Notes under the pieces: generated by a model | The model's database searches: none | What the model saw: the letters and a program-made list of their open reading frames with translations, nothing else | Told to the model about the DNA's origin: nothing | Translations under genes and position numbers: made by a program | Source of the DNA: Micromonospora narathiwatensis | GTDB lineage: Bacteria; Actinomycetota; Actinomycetes; Mycobacteriales; Micromonosporaceae | Reading direction: 5' to 3' | Assembly: GCF_900089605.1 (NCBI RefSeq) | Contig: NZ_LT594324.1 | Location: 434,001 to 498,000, forward strand | DNA: 64,000 nt | Shown here: positions 27,138-35,366 of the stretch, piece by piece | Layout: each line of letters begins with the position of its first letter | Numbering within the stretch: position 1 is the stretch's first letter

Positions 27138-27935
27138 ATGTCCCAGCCACCGACCGGAGCGGAGGCATACCCGCCCCAGCCGCGCGGCACCGTCCACGGC
27201 GGCCCGTACGGCGCTGGCCAGCCGGCCACCCAGCAGTTCCCGGCCACCCAGCAGTTTCCGGCCGCCCAGCCGGCGCCCCAGCAGTACGGCGCACCCGTGC
27301 CGCCCCAGCCCGTCCCGCCGGCTCCCACCCCTCCGCTCCCCGGCCAGTACATGCCCGGGTCCGCGCCCGTCCCTCCGCCCGGCTCCGCCCCGGTCTCCGC
27401 GCCCGGCTACCCGCAGCCGATGTCCGCCCCACCGATGTCCGCCCCGCCGGTCTCCGGCCCCGGGTTCGGGTCGCAGCCGATGTCGGCCCCGCCCGGGATG
27501 GCACCGCCGTACGGGGCGCCCGTGGCGGGCGCTCGCCGGGGGCGCGCCACCCTGGTCCTCGCGATCGTCGCCGGGCTGCTGTTCGTCCTCGGCGGCGTGA
27601 TGACCGGCCTCTACGTCACCACGAACACGAAGCTGCACGTCACCGAGCAGAAGGTCAGCCAGCGGGACGGCACGATCGCGGCGAACCGGCAGGAGATCGA
27701 CAAGCTCGGGGCCGACCTCCAGACGGTGCGGGACAAGCTCGCCGACACCGAGCAGGACCTGACCGGCACCAAGAACGACCGGGACGAGCAGGCCCGGCAG
27801 AAGAAGGTCATCGCCAACTGCCTGGACAAGCTCACCACCGCTCTCGCAGCGGCGTCCCGGGGCGACAAGGCAGCCTTCGACAAGGCCAGCAAGGGCCTGG
27901 ACAAGATCTGCGACGAGGCCGACAACTACCTCTGA
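27138..27935 (+). CDS. Pro-rich single-pass membrane protein with external coiled coil, unknown function
   Basis: The 265 residues have a Pro/Gln/Ala/Met-rich tail of about 140 residues (ATQQFPATQQFPAAQ, and three copies of the motif MSAPP), one membrane segment (ATLVLAIVAGLLFVLGGVMTGLYVT) and about 100 charged residues predicted as coiled coil (LGADLQTVRDKLADTEQDLTGTKNDRDEQ). Two cysteines (ANCLDK, KICDEA) are near the end. ATG has ctggagg upstream. It lies 145 bases after the HtrA-type protease gene, which has the same tail-TM-coil plan, and may work with it. Confidence 0.75.
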   Translation: MSQPPTGAEAYPPQPRGTVHGGPYGAGQPATQQFPATQQFPAAQPAPQQYGAPVPPQPVPPAPTPPLPGQYMPGSAPVPPPGSAPVSAPGYPQPMSAPPMSAPPVSGPGFGSQPMSAPPGMAPPYGAPVAGARRGRATLVLAIVAGLLFVLGGVMTGLYVTTNTKLHVTEQKVSQRDGTIAANRQEIDKLGADLQTVRDKLADTEQDLTGTKNDRDEQARQKKVIANCLDKLTTALAAASRGDKAAFDKASKGLDKICDEADNYL

Positions 27936-27948
27936 CGGGCGGTGGTAC

Positions 27949-27977
27949 GGGCCGCTCCGGATTCCCCGGGGCGGCCC
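27949..27977. terminator. Terminator between convergent genes
   Basis: GGGCCGC (27949-27955) pairs with GCGGCCC (27971-27977); an inner CCGG pairing is possible. It lies between the stops of the coiled-coil protein and DUF3000 genes. Confidence 0.6.
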
Positions 27978-27996
27978 GCCCCGGCGTTTCGGCCGG

Positions 27997-28569
27997 TCAG
28001 GCGGCGCCGGCCGAGCGGCGGGAGGGCAGGGCCGTCACGCCGGGTGGCGGCAGCCCGGCCGTCGAGGCGAGCAGGGCGCACCAGCCGAGCAGGTGCGGGG
28101 CCAGGTCGACGCCGAGCGGCGTCCACGAGGCGCGGATCTCGATGTCCCCGGCGGCGGGCGGCCCGGCCAGCTCGCCGAACCGGGTGGAGAGCGTCTGGGT
28201 GACCGTGCCGCCGATCGCCCGGTACCGGGCGTCCTGCGCGTCCAGCGCGTCGGTCAGCCAGGTCCAGCCCACCCCGGGCAGCAACGGGTCGCTGGCCAGG
28301 TCCACCTCCAGCTCGGCGGTCACGTAGGTGACCAGCCGCAGGGTGCCCTGCCACGCCTCGTGCCCGGCCGGGTCGTGCAGCAGGATCAGCCGCCCGGTGG
28401 CCACCTCGTCGTCGTCCCGGAGCACGGCCGCGGAGAGCGCGAACGCGTACGGGGCGAGGCGCTGGGGGGCGCCGACCTCCTCCAGCACGATCTCGGTGCG
28501 GGGCGTCACCGACCGCAGCCCGGCGACCGCGCGGGCGAAGGTTTCCGGGAGCGCGATCGGGGGGGCCAT
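27997..28569 (-). CDS. DUF3000 family protein
   Basis: The 190-residue product matches the actinobacterial DUF3000 family as I know it: LPETFARAVAGLRSV at the N-terminus, then APQRLAPYAFALSAAVL, GRLILLHDPAGHEAWQG, TYVTAELEVDLASDPLLPGVGWTWLTDAL and IEIRASWTP. It has no signal peptide or membrane segment. Its function is unknown, but it is next to and divergent from hemE in many actinobacteria, as here. ATG at 28569 has TAGGCT six bases upstream and no Shine-Dalgarno. Confidence 0.9.
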   Translation of the reverse strand: MAPPIALPETFARAVAGLRSVTPRTEIVLEEVGAPQRLAPYAFALSAAVLRDDDEVATGRLILLHDPAGHEAWQGTLRLVTYVTAELEVDLASDPLLPGVGWTWLTDALDAQDARYRAIGGTVTQTLSTRFGELAGPPAAGDIEIRASWTPLGVDLAPHLLGWCALLASTAGLPPPGVTALPSRRSAGAA

Positions 28570-28575
28570 GACGGC

Positions 28576-28581
28576 AGCCTA
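28576..28581 (-). promoter_or_regulatory. Putative -10 element of a leaderless DUF3000 transcript
   Basis: TAGGCT on the minus strand is six bases before the ATG. Confidence 0.45.
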
Positions 28582-28624
28582 TGCCGCCCCCCGCCCGCGC
28601 CGGGCGACGGCACGCCGAGCGGCG

Positions 28625-28689
28625 GTCACGATCATGTGACAGCGGCGGCCGGTGTCAGCAGGCCCTTCTTCTACGTCACAAAAGGTGAT
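28625..28689. promoter_or_regulatory. Two GTCAC/GTGA inverted repeats in the hemE-DUF3000 divergent region
   Basis: GTCAC-N6-GTGAC occupies 28625-28640 and GTCAC-N5-GTGAT occupies 28675-28689. Their centres are about 50 bases apart, between the two divergent genes. A shared regulator binding site is possible. Confidence 0.35.
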
Positions 28690-28732
28690 GGGGGCGGCGG
28701 GCCGGATCGGCCGGCGTGGCACGATTGCCGCG

Positions 28733-29821
28733 ATGAGCACCGACACCACGGGCACCGCCGCCCGAGACGGACAAACCCGCCCCGGTGGGCCGGCCCACTC
28801 GTCCTTCGTCCGCGCCTGCCGGCGGGAGCCCGTGCCGCACACCCCCGTGTGGTTCATGCGCCAGGCCGGTCGCTCGCTGCCGGAGTACCGGGAGATCCGG
28901 GCCAACGTGCCGATGCTGGAGTCGTGCCGCCGCCCCGAACTGGTCACCGAGATCACCCTCCAGCCGGTGCGCCGGCACGGGGTGGACGCGGCGATCCTGT
29001 TCAGCGACATCGTGGTGCCGGTGGCCGCCGCCGGCGTCGACCTGGACATCGTGCCCGGCACCGGGCCGGTGGTGGCCGAGCCGGTCCGCGCCGCCGCCGA
29101 CGTCGACCGGATCCGACCGATCACCCGCGACGACGTGTCCTATGTGGACGAGGCGGTCCGGCTGCTCGTCGCCGAGCTGGGCGACACCCCGCTGATCGGC
29201 TTCGCCGGCGCCCCGTTCACCCTGGCCAGCTACCTGGTCGAGGGCGGGCCGTCGCGGACCCACGCGAAGACCAAGGCGCTGATGTACGGCGACCCGGAGC
29301 TGTGGCACGCGCTCTGCGACCGGCTGGCCGACGTGACGCTCTCCTTCCTGCGGGTGCAGGTCGACGCCGGGGTCTCCGCGGTGCAGCTCTTCGACTCCTG
29401 GGCCGGCGCGCTCTCCGAGGCCGACTACCGGCGCTACGTGCTGCCGCACTCGACCCGGGTGCTCGGTGGCCTGGCCGACGCGGTGCCCCGGATCCACTTC
29501 GGGGTGGGCACCGCCGAGCTGCTCGGCGCGATGGGCGAGGCCGGCGCCGACGTGGTCGGCGTGGACTGGCGTACGCCGCTGGACGTGGCGACCCGCCGGA
29601 TCGGCCCGGACAAGGCCGTGCAGGGCAACCTCGACCCGTGCGTGCTGTTCGCCCCCTGGCCGGTGGTGGAGGCGGAGGTACGCCGCATCGTCGACCAGGG
29701 GCGGGCCGCCCCCGGTCACGTGTTCAACCTCGGCCACGGCGTGCTGCCGGAGACCGATCCCGACGTGCTGACCCGGGTGGTCGCGCTGGTGCACGAGCTC
29801 AGCGCGCGGCCCGTCGAATAA
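28733..29821 (+). CDS. hemE: Uroporphyrinogen III decarboxylase
   Basis: It removes four carboxyl groups from uroporphyrinogen III to give coproporphyrinogen III, in the cytoplasm. The signature [18 protein letters not shown] is intact; the catalytic Asp is in [13 protein letters not shown] and the C-terminal [13 protein letters not shown] is present. The length of 362 residues is normal. I chose the ATG at 28733; an upstream in-frame ATG (28652) would add residues unlike the family. It is followed after 11 bases by hemY and then hemQ, so the three form a heme operon. Confidence 0.97.
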   Translation: MSTDTTGTAARDGQTRPGGPAHSSFVRACRREPVPHTPVWFMRQAGRSLPEYREIRANVPMLESCRRPELVTEITLQPVRRHGVDAAILFSDIVVPVAAAGVDLDIVPGTGPVVAEPVRAAADVDRIRPITRDDVSYVDEAVRLLVAELGDTPLIGFAGAPFTLASYLVEGGPSRTHAKTKALMYGDPELWHALCDRLADVTLSFLRVQVDAGVSAVQLFDSWAGALSEADYRRYVLPHSTRVLGGLADAVPRIHFGVGTAELLGAMGEAGADVVGVDWRTPLDVATRRIGPDKAVQGNLDPCVLFAPWPVVEAEVRRIVDQGRAAPGHVFNLGHGVLPETDPDVLTRVVALVHELSARPVE

Positions 29822-29832
29822 GAGGAGGGGCC

Positions 29833-31242
29833 GTGGCGCGACCGAGCCGGGTGGCGATCGTCGGTGGTGGGATCGCCGGATTGGCCGCCGCCGTCCGGTT
29901 GCGCGACCGCGCCCCCGCCGGTACCGAGATCACCGTGTACGAGCAGTCCGGCCGGCTCGGCGGGAAGCTGCGCACCGGTGAGCTGGCCGGTGGCCCCGTC
30001 GAGTTCGGCGCCGAGTCGTTCCTGATGCGCGACCCGGCCGGCGGGGAGTCCGCCGCGGTGGCCCTGGTCCGTAGGCTCGGCCTGGCCGGGTCGATCGTGC
30101 ACCCGAGCGTCGGGCAGGCCGCGCTCGTCGTCGACGGCGGGTTGCGCCCGGTGCCGGGCGGCACCCTGGTCGGCGTACCCGGGGACCTGGACAAGGTGGC
30201 GGCGGTGGCCCGGCCGGCGGCGGACGCCGACCGGGACGCCGGCCGCCCGCTGCTCGGTTCGGACGCCGACGTGCCGGTCGGCGCGCTGGTCCGCGCCCGC
30301 CTCGGCGACGAGGTGGTGGACCGGCTGGTCGACCCGATGCTCGGTGGCGTCTACGCGGGCCGGGCCGACAACCTCTCCCTGGTCACCACCATGCCGGCCC
30401 TGGCTCGGGCGGCCCGGGTCGAGCACACCCTGGTCGGTGCGGTCCGGGCGGCGCAGGCCGCCGCGCCCCGCGTCCCCGGCGCGCCGGTCTTCGGCACCCT
30501 CGCCGGCGGGCTGAGCACCCTGGTCGAGGCGGCGGCATCCGCCAGCGGCGCGACGATCCGCCGGGACGCGGCGGTCCGGGAGCTGCACCGCACCGCCACC
30601 GGCTGGCGGCTGACCGTCGGCCCCACCCGTGATCCTGACTACGTCGACGTGGACGCGGTGGTGCTCGCCGTGCCGGCCCGTCCGGCCGCCCGGCTGCTCG
30701 ACGGCCCGGCGCCCGAGGTGGCCGCCACCGTCGGCGGGCTGGACTACGCCAGCGTCGCGCTGATTACCATGGCCCTGCCGGAGCCGGAGCTGCCGGAGCT
30801 GTCCGGGTTCCTGGTGCCGGCCACCGAGGGGCTGCTGATTAAGGCGTCGACGTTCTTCACCACCAAGTGGGGGCACCTGCGCCGGGCGGACGGCGTCGCC
30901 CTGGTCCGCGCCTCCGTCGGCCGGTACGGCGACGAGACATCGCTGCAACTCACCGACGAGGACCTGGTCGCCACCGTGCACCGGGAGCTGTCGAAGGTGC
31001 TGGGTGTCCCGCTGCCCAGCCCGGTCGGCCGGCACGTGCAGCGGTGGGGCGGTTCCCTGCCGCAGTACACGCCCGGGCACCTCGGCCGGGTGGCGGCGGT
31101 CCGGGCGGCGTTGCGGGCCGCCCACCCGACCCTGGCCCTGGCCGGGGCCGGCTACGACGGCGTCGGCATCCCGGTCTGCGTCCGCTCCGGCGAGACCGCG
31201 GCCGAGGAGATCATCACAGCACTGGGAGGATCGGCAGCATGA
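29833..31242 (+). CDS. hemY: Coproporphyrinogen III oxidase (HemY/CgoX type flavoprotein)
   Basis: This 469-residue FAD enzyme oxidises coproporphyrinogen III to coproporphyrin III in the actinobacterial heme route, although the family is often named protoporphyrinogen oxidase. The dinucleotide fold is at the start ([18 protein letters not shown]), followed by [28 protein letters not shown], and the C-terminal FAD motif [23 protein letters not shown] at 29833 follows gaggagggg. Its stop overlaps the hemQ start (ATGA). The pairing with hemQ is what indicates coproporphyrinogen as the substrate. Confidence 0.95.
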   Translation: MARPSRVAIVGGGIAGLAAAVRLRDRAPAGTEITVYEQSGRLGGKLRTGELAGGPVEFGAESFLMRDPAGGESAAVALVRRLGLAGSIVHPSVGQAALVVDGGLRPVPGGTLVGVPGDLDKVAAVARPAADADRDAGRPLLGSDADVPVGALVRARLGDEVVDRLVDPMLGGVYAGRADNLSLVTTMPALARAARVEHTLVGAVRAAQAAAPRVPGAPVFGTLAGGLSTLVEAAASASGATIRRDAAVRELHRTATGWRLTVGPTRDPDYVDVDAVVLAVPARPAARLLDGPAPEVAATVGGLDYASVALITMALPEPELPELSGFLVPATEGLLIKASTFFTTKWGHLRRADGVALVRASVGRYGDETSLQLTDEDLVATVHRELSKVLGVPLPSPVGRHVQRWGGSLPQYTPGHLGRVAAVRAALRAAHPTLALAGAGYDGVGIPVCVRSGETAAEEIITALGGSAA

Positions 31243-31940
31243 CCGAGCAGACCAACGCGGCGCGGCTGCGGGAGCTCAACGAGACCATCCGCTACACCAT
31301 GTGGTCGGTGTACCGGGCGACCAGTCCGCTCCCGTCGCTGCGCGAGAACGTCGTCGACGAGGTCGAGTCCCTCTTCGCCGAGTTGGCCGGCAAGGACGTG
31401 ACCATCCGGGGCACGTACGACGTGTCCGGCCTGCGCGCCGACGCCGACCTGATGATCTGGTGGCACTCCTCGTCGAGCGACGCGCTCCAGGACGCGTACC
31501 TGCGGTTCCGCCGGACCACGCTGGGCCGGGCGCTCACCCCGGTCTGGTCGCAGCTGGCGCTGCACCGGCCGGCCGAGTTCAACAAGAGCCACATCCCGGC
31601 GTTCCTGGCCGACGAGGAGGCCCGGGCCTACGTCTGCGTCTACCCGTTCGTCCGCTCGTACGAGTGGTACCTGCTGCCGGACGCCGAGCGGCGCGAGATG
31701 CTCGCCGAGCACGGGCAGATGGCCCGCGGCTACCCGGACGTGCGGGCCAACACGGTGGCCTCCTTCGCCCTCGGCGACTACGAGTGGATGCTCGCCTTCG
31801 AGGCCGACGAGCTGCACCGGATCGTCGACCTGATGCGCGACCTGCGGGGCTCCCGGGCCCGTCGGCACGTCCGTGAGGAGGTTCCCTTCTACACCGGCCG
31901 CCGCCGGCCCATCGCCGACATCGTCACCTGCCTGGTGTGA
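31239..31940 (+). CDS. hemQ: Coproheme decarboxylase (HemQ/ChdC, chlorite dismutase superfamily)
   Basis: It converts iron-coproporphyrin III to heme b by two peroxide-dependent decarboxylations. The 233 residues carry the catalytic Tyr135 in the YPFVRS motif, the distal His118 (KSHIPAF) typical of actinobacterial enzymes, and the likely axial His158 (LAEHGQMA). The Arg that marks true chlorite dismutases is not evident in the expected context, so detoxification of chlorite is rejected. The start overlaps the hemY stop. A ferrochelatase gene is not in the window, though the pathway requires one. Confidence 0.96.
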   Translation: MTEQTNAARLRELNETIRYTMWSVYRATSPLPSLRENVVDEVESLFAELAGKDVTIRGTYDVSGLRADADLMIWWHSSSSDALQDAYLRFRRTTLGRALTPVWSQLALHRPAEFNKSHIPAFLADEEARAYVCVYPFVRSYEWYLLPDAERREMLAEHGQMARGYPDVRANTVASFALGDYEWMLAFEADELHRIVDLMRDLRGSRARRHVREEVPFYTGRRRPIADIVTCLV

Positions 31941-31944
31941 GAGC

Positions 31945-31971
31945 GGGGCCCCGGCGTGCTGCCGGGGCCCC
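31945..31971. terminator. Terminator of the heme operon, bidirectional
   Basis: GGGGCCCCGGC (31945-31955) pairs perfectly with GCCGGGGCCCC (31961-31971) around five bases. It is also before the stop of the convergent LPMO gene. Confidence 0.85.
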
Positions 31972-31985
31972 TGCCCACTTTCTCG

Positions 31986-33101
31986 TCAGACGGTCGCGGT
32001 GCAGGTCGGAGTGGGGGTGGCACTGTTGCCGGAGGCGAGGAAGCCGAAGGTGGTCTGCGCCCCGGCGGCCAGTGACCCGTTGTAGTCGACGTTCTTGGCG
32101 GTCACCGTGGACCCGCTGCTGGTCACCGTGGCGTTCCACGACTGGCTGATCTGCTGGCCGCCCGTGTACGTCCAGGTGACCGTCCAGCCCTTGATCGCCG
32201 AGGCGCCGGCGGTCACGGTCACCTCGGCCTGGAAACCGCCGGTCCAGGAGTTGGTGATCCGGTAGACGGCGGAGCAGGCCCCGGCCGGCGGCCGGGTGGT
32301 CGGGGGAGCGGTGGTCGGCGGGGCGGTGGTCGGCGGGGCGGTCGTCGGGGGAGCGGTCGTCGGCGGGGCCGTGGTCGGCGGCGCGGTGGTGGGCGGGGTG
32401 GTCGAGCCGCCACCGAAGTCGACGTCGCTGCAGATGTAGTAGGACTGGTCCATGTGGCTGGCCTGCCAGATGGTGTAGACGATGTGCCGGCCGGTGCGGC
32501 CGGGGGCGTTACCCGGCACCTGGATGGAGACGCCGCCCGTCTCCGGGGTCCACTTGGCTGCCGGCGTGTTGCCGATCTGGCCGACCAGTTCCAGGTCGCT
32601 CCAGGCCAGCGGCTTGGTCAGCGCGTTGAAGCCCTGCTTCGTCACGTACACCCGGATGTAGTCGGCGCCGTGGCTGGCCTGGTCGAAGAACTTGATCCGG
32701 AAGTTGTTGCCGATCGACGTGGTCTTCCAGGCGCCGACGGTGTCGAGGGCGTTGTACCGGCCGGACTGGGTGCGGCCACCGCTGCACAGTTGGCCGTCCG
32801 GGATGGCCGCCTGGTGGTTGCCGGCGACGCCCTCGCGGAACAGGCCGTTCCAGTTCCACATGGCGTTCGGGTCGGCCTGCCAGGCCTGCCAGCACATCGG
32901 GTCCTGGGTGGCCATCGCCGGGTTCTGGAAGTCGCTGCCCCAGCGCTGCCAGCAGCCGTAGTTGCGTGACGCCGGGTCCACCACGGACCCGTGCGCGGAG
33001 GCCGGGCTGGCCAGGACGGTGGTGAGCAGCGCCGCGACGAGCGTGCCGACGGCGAGGAACGCCGTCGCGACCAGGGTGCGGCGGCGGGGCGGTGTGGACA
33101 T
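31986..33101 (-). CDS. Secreted AA10 lytic polysaccharide monooxygenase with CBM2
   Basis: The signal peptide (RRRTLVATAFLAVGTLVAALLTTVLASPASA) ends so that His37 becomes the mature N-terminal residue, as copper coordination in LPMOs requires. The AA10 domain (37 to about 230) has CWQRWGSDFQ, paired cysteines and the second copper His in WQASHMDQSYYICSDVDF. A Pro-Thr linker of about 40 residues (PPTTA repeats) leads to a CBM2 (ACSAVYRITNSWTGGFQAEVTV...GWTVTWTY). The whole plan matches cellulose-active AA10 enzymes of Streptomyces and relatives. ATG has GGAGG six bases upstream. It oxidatively cleaves crystalline cellulose or chitin; cellulose is favoured by the CBM2. Confidence 0.95.
   Translation of the reverse strand: MSTPPRRRTLVATAFLAVGTLVAALLTTVLASPASAHGSVVDPASRNYGCWQRWGSDFQNPAMATQDPMCWQAWQADPNAMWNWNGLFREGVAGNHQAAIPDGQLCSGGRTQSGRYNALDTVGAWKTTSIGNNFRIKFFDQASHGADYIRVYVTKQGFNALTKPLAWSDLELVGQIGNTPAAKWTPETGGVSIQVPGNAPGRTGRHIVYTIWQASHMDQSYYICSDVDFGGGSTTPPTTAPPTTAPPTTAPPTTAPPTTAPPTTAPPTTRPPAGACSAVYRITNSWTGGFQAEVTVTAGASAIKGWTVTWTYTGGQQISQSWNATVTSSGSTVTAKNVDYNGSLAAGAQTTFGFLASGNSATPTPTCTATV
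32295..32403 (-). repeat. 15-base imperfect tandem repeats encoding the Pro-Thr linker of the LPMO
   Basis: About seven units encode PPTTA (last unit PPTTR). They form the flexible linker between catalytic and CBM2 domains. Confidence 0.85.
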
Positions 33102-33201
33102 GTGAGCCTCCGGGGTGAGGTCGGTTGACGACGCCCGGACGGCGCGGAGTTGCCCCCTCCTGCGCCCCGTTGGGTTACTCCCGCGACGGCTCTGCCTGGC
33201 A

Positions 33202-33209
33202 CGCTCCCA
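33202..33209 (-). promoter_or_regulatory. CebR-like half operator upstream of the LPMO gene
   Basis: TGGGAGCG on the minus strand equals one half of the known cellulose-regulator box TGGGAGCGCTCCCA; the other half (TGCCAG) is degenerate. It lies about 100 bases before the LPMO start and 15 bases after a TTGACG (33225-33230, minus strand). Confidence 0.35.
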
Positions 33210-33237
33210 CAAGAAAGCGGCGTGCGTCAATGTCTTC

Positions 33238-33687
33238 TCAGGCGGCCGGCCGGCCCTCCCGCCGCATCGGGGTGTGCGGGATGCCGTCTTCCAGGTAGTC
33301 GGGCCCGCTGACCGTGAAGCCGTGGCCGGCGTAGAAGGCGGCCAGGTGGCTCTGCGCCTCCAGCACGCACGGGCCCGCGCCGACCAGGGCCAGCGCCTCG
33401 GTCATCAGCCGGCCGGCCAGGCCCGCGCCGCGGGCCGCCGGCGCCACCACCACCCGACCGATCCGCGCCACGCCGCCGGGGTCGGTCAGGATCCGCAGGT
33501 ACGCCACCACCGCGCCGTCCCGGGTCAGCCAGAGGTGCCGGGTCCCGGGTTCGACGTCCCGGCCGTCCAGTTCCGGGTACGGGCAGGACTGCTCCACCAC
33601 GAACGTGTCGATGCGCAGCCGGAGCAGGTCGTGGAAGGTGCGGGCGTCCAGCTCGGCGAAGCTCGCGACGTGGGACTCGATGGGCAT
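33238..33687 (-). CDS. GNAT-family N-acetyltransferase (ElaA-like)
   Basis: The 149 residues follow the ElaA subgroup: FAELDARTFHDLLRLRIDTFVVEQSCPYPELDGRD at the start, HLWLTRDGAVVAYLRIL, then the acetyl-CoA loop IGRVVVAPAARGAGLAGRLM and LEAQSHLAAFYAGHGFTVSGPDYLEDGIPHTPMRR. It transfers acetyl from acetyl-CoA to an unknown substrate. ATG at 33687 has TAACAT exactly six bases upstream, and that hexamer overlaps the stop of the upstream ccdA gene. Confidence 0.9.
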   Translation of the reverse strand: MPIESHVASFAELDARTFHDLLRLRIDTFVVEQSCPYPELDGRDVEPGTRHLWLTRDGAVVAYLRILTDPGGVARIGRVVVAPAARGAGLAGRLMTEALALVGAGPCVLEAQSHLAAFYAGHGFTVSGPDYLEDGIPHTPMRREGRPAA

Positions 33688-33693
33688 CCCGCG

Positions 33694-33699
33694 ATGTTA
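33694..33699 (-). promoter_or_regulatory. Putative -10 element of a leaderless GNAT transcript, overlapping the ccdA stop
   Basis: TAACAT on the minus strand is six bases before the GNAT ATG. Its first three bases are the TAA stop codon of ccdA. Confidence 0.45.
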
Positions 33700-34629
33700 G
33701 GTCGCGTCCACGTCGCGGCTCTGGCTGCCCCGGACCGGAGTGGCCTCGACGCCGGCTTCCGCGTCGGCTCGGGCGGCGGTGGCCCGGCGGCGGACCAGCG
33801 TGCCGGCGACGGCTGCCCCGAGCAGCGCGGCGACGACGCCGGCGACGGCCCACGGGCCCAGCCCGGCCAACCACCCGCTCACCGCGCCCTGCGCCCGGCC
33901 GGCGGCGGCGACCACCGGGTCGTCGGCGTCGCCGCCGGCGAAGAGCCGGACCTCGTACCAGCCGTACCAGGCGACGTAGCCGCCGGTGAGCACCAGCAGC
34001 AGGCCGGCGAGCCGGCCGAGCAGCGGCGCGGCCCGCCGGGTGCGCCGGACCAGGGACTCCCGGGCCAGCGCCACGGCGAGGGCCGCCGCGCCAACCGCCA
34101 TCCCCATGCCGAGGGCGTATGCCACGAAGAGGCCGATCCCGGCGGCCGCGCTGCCGGCCCGGAAGCCGGCCACCACCACGGCGAGGAACGGCCCGACCGT
34201 GCAGCCGAGCGAGGCCACCGCGTACGCCACACCGAAGAGCGCCATCGAGCCGAACCGGGCCTGGACGGCCGGGCCGGCCGCCGGTCGCGAGGTGACGGCC
34301 GGTAGTTGCCGACCGGCGAGGAGCCACCCGCCGGCCAGTACCAGCGCCGCGCCGATGAGCACCGACACCCACGGCAGCCGGTGCGCGACCGCGTCCGCGA
34401 CCGGCCCGGCGAGCAGGCCGAACGCGCCGAAGACCGCGACGAAACCGGCGGTCATCGCGCCGGTCAGGGCCAGCGCCCGGCCCACCGGGGCGAGCGGTCC
34501 CCGGGCGGCCGCCGGGCCGTCGCCCAGCACCAGTACCGACAGGTACGCGGGCAGCAGCGCGAACCCGCACGGGTTCACTGCGGCGAGCAGACCGGCCGCG
34601 ACGGCCAGACCGTAGGGGGCGTCGGGCAT
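33697..34629 (-). CDS. ccdA: CcdA/DsbD-type membrane thiol-electron transporter
   Basis: The 310 residues have about seven membrane segments. The paired redox cysteines are in the expected helices, AVNPCGFALLPAYLSVL (first segment) and VASLGCTVGPFLAVVV (fourth). It moves reducing power from cytoplasmic thioredoxin to extracytoplasmic partners, for cytochrome c maturation or thiol repair. The ATG lies one base after the stop of the TlpA-like gene, so the two are co-translated and are evident partners. The charged C-terminal tail is cytoplasmic. Confidence 0.92.
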   Translation of the reverse strand: MPDAPYGLAVAAGLLAAVNPCGFALLPAYLSVLVLGDGPAAARGPLAPVGRALALTGAMTAGFVAVFGAFGLLAGPVADAVAHRLPWVSVLIGAALVLAGGWLLAGRQLPAVTSRPAAGPAVQARFGSMALFGVAYAVASLGCTVGPFLAVVVAGFRAGSAAAGIGLFVAYALGMGMAVGAAALAVALARESLVRRTRRAAPLLGRLAGLLLVLTGGYVAWYGWYEVRLFAGGDADDPVVAAAGRAQGAVSGWLAGLGPWAVAGVVAALLGAAVAGTLVRRRATAARADAEAGVEATPVRGSQSRDVDAT

Positions 34630-34630
34630 G

Positions 34631-35227
34631 TCAGGCCAGCTCGGCGACGCGCCGGCGCAGCTCCGCCTGGGACAGCGCCCCGGAGTGCACCACCTTCCCG
34701 GTGGAGTCGAGCAGCACGTACCACTCCTGGCTGGTGACGCCGAACCGGCGCCACACCGCGCCCTCGTCGTCGGCCAGGTTGGGGAAGGCGGCGATGCCGG
34801 TGTCCCGGGCGAACCGGCGCATGGCGTCGGCGCCGCTGCCAAGCCCGGCCACGCCGATCAGGTTGACCCGGCCGGCATTGTCCCGCCGCACGGCGGCCAC
34901 GTCGTCGGCGACGCTCCGGCAGCGACTGCACCAGGCCGCCCAGAACCAAAGCACGGCCGGCTTGCCGGCGAGGCTGCCGCCGGTGAACGACCCGCCGTCG
35001 ATGGTGCGCGCGGTGAAGTCCAGCGTGGCGGGCACCGGCGCGGCGGGGCCGCTCGACGTGGCGACGGACGTCGAGGTTGAGCCCGCCGGCACCGAGGCGG
35101 TCGGGGCCACCGGGGCTGAGGCGGCCGGGGCCGCGTCGTCGGTCGGCTGGTCGGCGCCTGCGCAACCGCCGAGGGCGAGAACGGCGGTCAGCGTGAGCGG
35201 CAGCAGTGGCGATCTGGAGGCAGGCAT
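34631..35227 (-). CDS. TlpA-like thioredoxin-fold lipoprotein
   Basis: The 198 residues start with a lipoprotein signal (LLPLTLTAVLALGGC, lipidated Cys22), a Thr/Ser/Ala-rich spacer and a thioredoxin-like fold. The active site is WAAWCSRCRS, a Cys-Ser-Arg-Cys motif. The end has SQEWYVLLDSTGKVV, where a cis-proline is expected but not obvious. It likely receives electrons from the CcdA encoded immediately after it. I chose ATG 35227 over GTG 35245 because TAGCAT lies seven bases before the ATG and the signal peptide has normal length. Confidence 0.88.
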   Translation of the reverse strand: MPASRSPLLPLTLTAVLALGGCAGADQPTDDAAPAASAPVAPTASVPAGSTSTSVATSSGPAAPVPATLDFTARTIDGGSFTGGSLAGKPAVLWFWAAWCSRCRSVADDVAAVRRDNAGRVNLIGVAGLGSGADAMRRFARDTGIAAFPNLADDEGAVWRRFGVTSQEWYVLLDSTGKVVHSGALSQAELRRRVAELA

Positions 35228-35234
35228 GGCCGGG

Positions 35235-35240
35235 ATGCTA
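35235..35240 (-). promoter_or_regulatory. Putative -10 element of the tlpA-ccdA operon
   Basis: TAGCAT on the minus strand is seven bases before the ATG at 35227, with no Shine-Dalgarno. Confidence 0.45.
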
Positions 35241-35366
35241 TCCACGGCCGAGCGTTCCGACCCTTACCGCCCGGTTACGGCCGCCGTCAGCTCGTGGCGG
35301 CGGCGCAACGGCCTACCGGCTACCGACGGTGATGCCGTCCCCGGCCCGGGCGCGGTCGGCCCGGGG

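Noticed and set aside
31239..31940. Chlorite dismutase (detoxification) reading of HemQ
   Set aside because: The operon with hemE and hemY, Tyr135 and His118 fit coproheme decarboxylase.
32295..32403. Short tandem repeats considered as a CRISPR array
   Set aside because: The units are 15 bases without spacers and encode the Pro-Thr linker of the LPMO.
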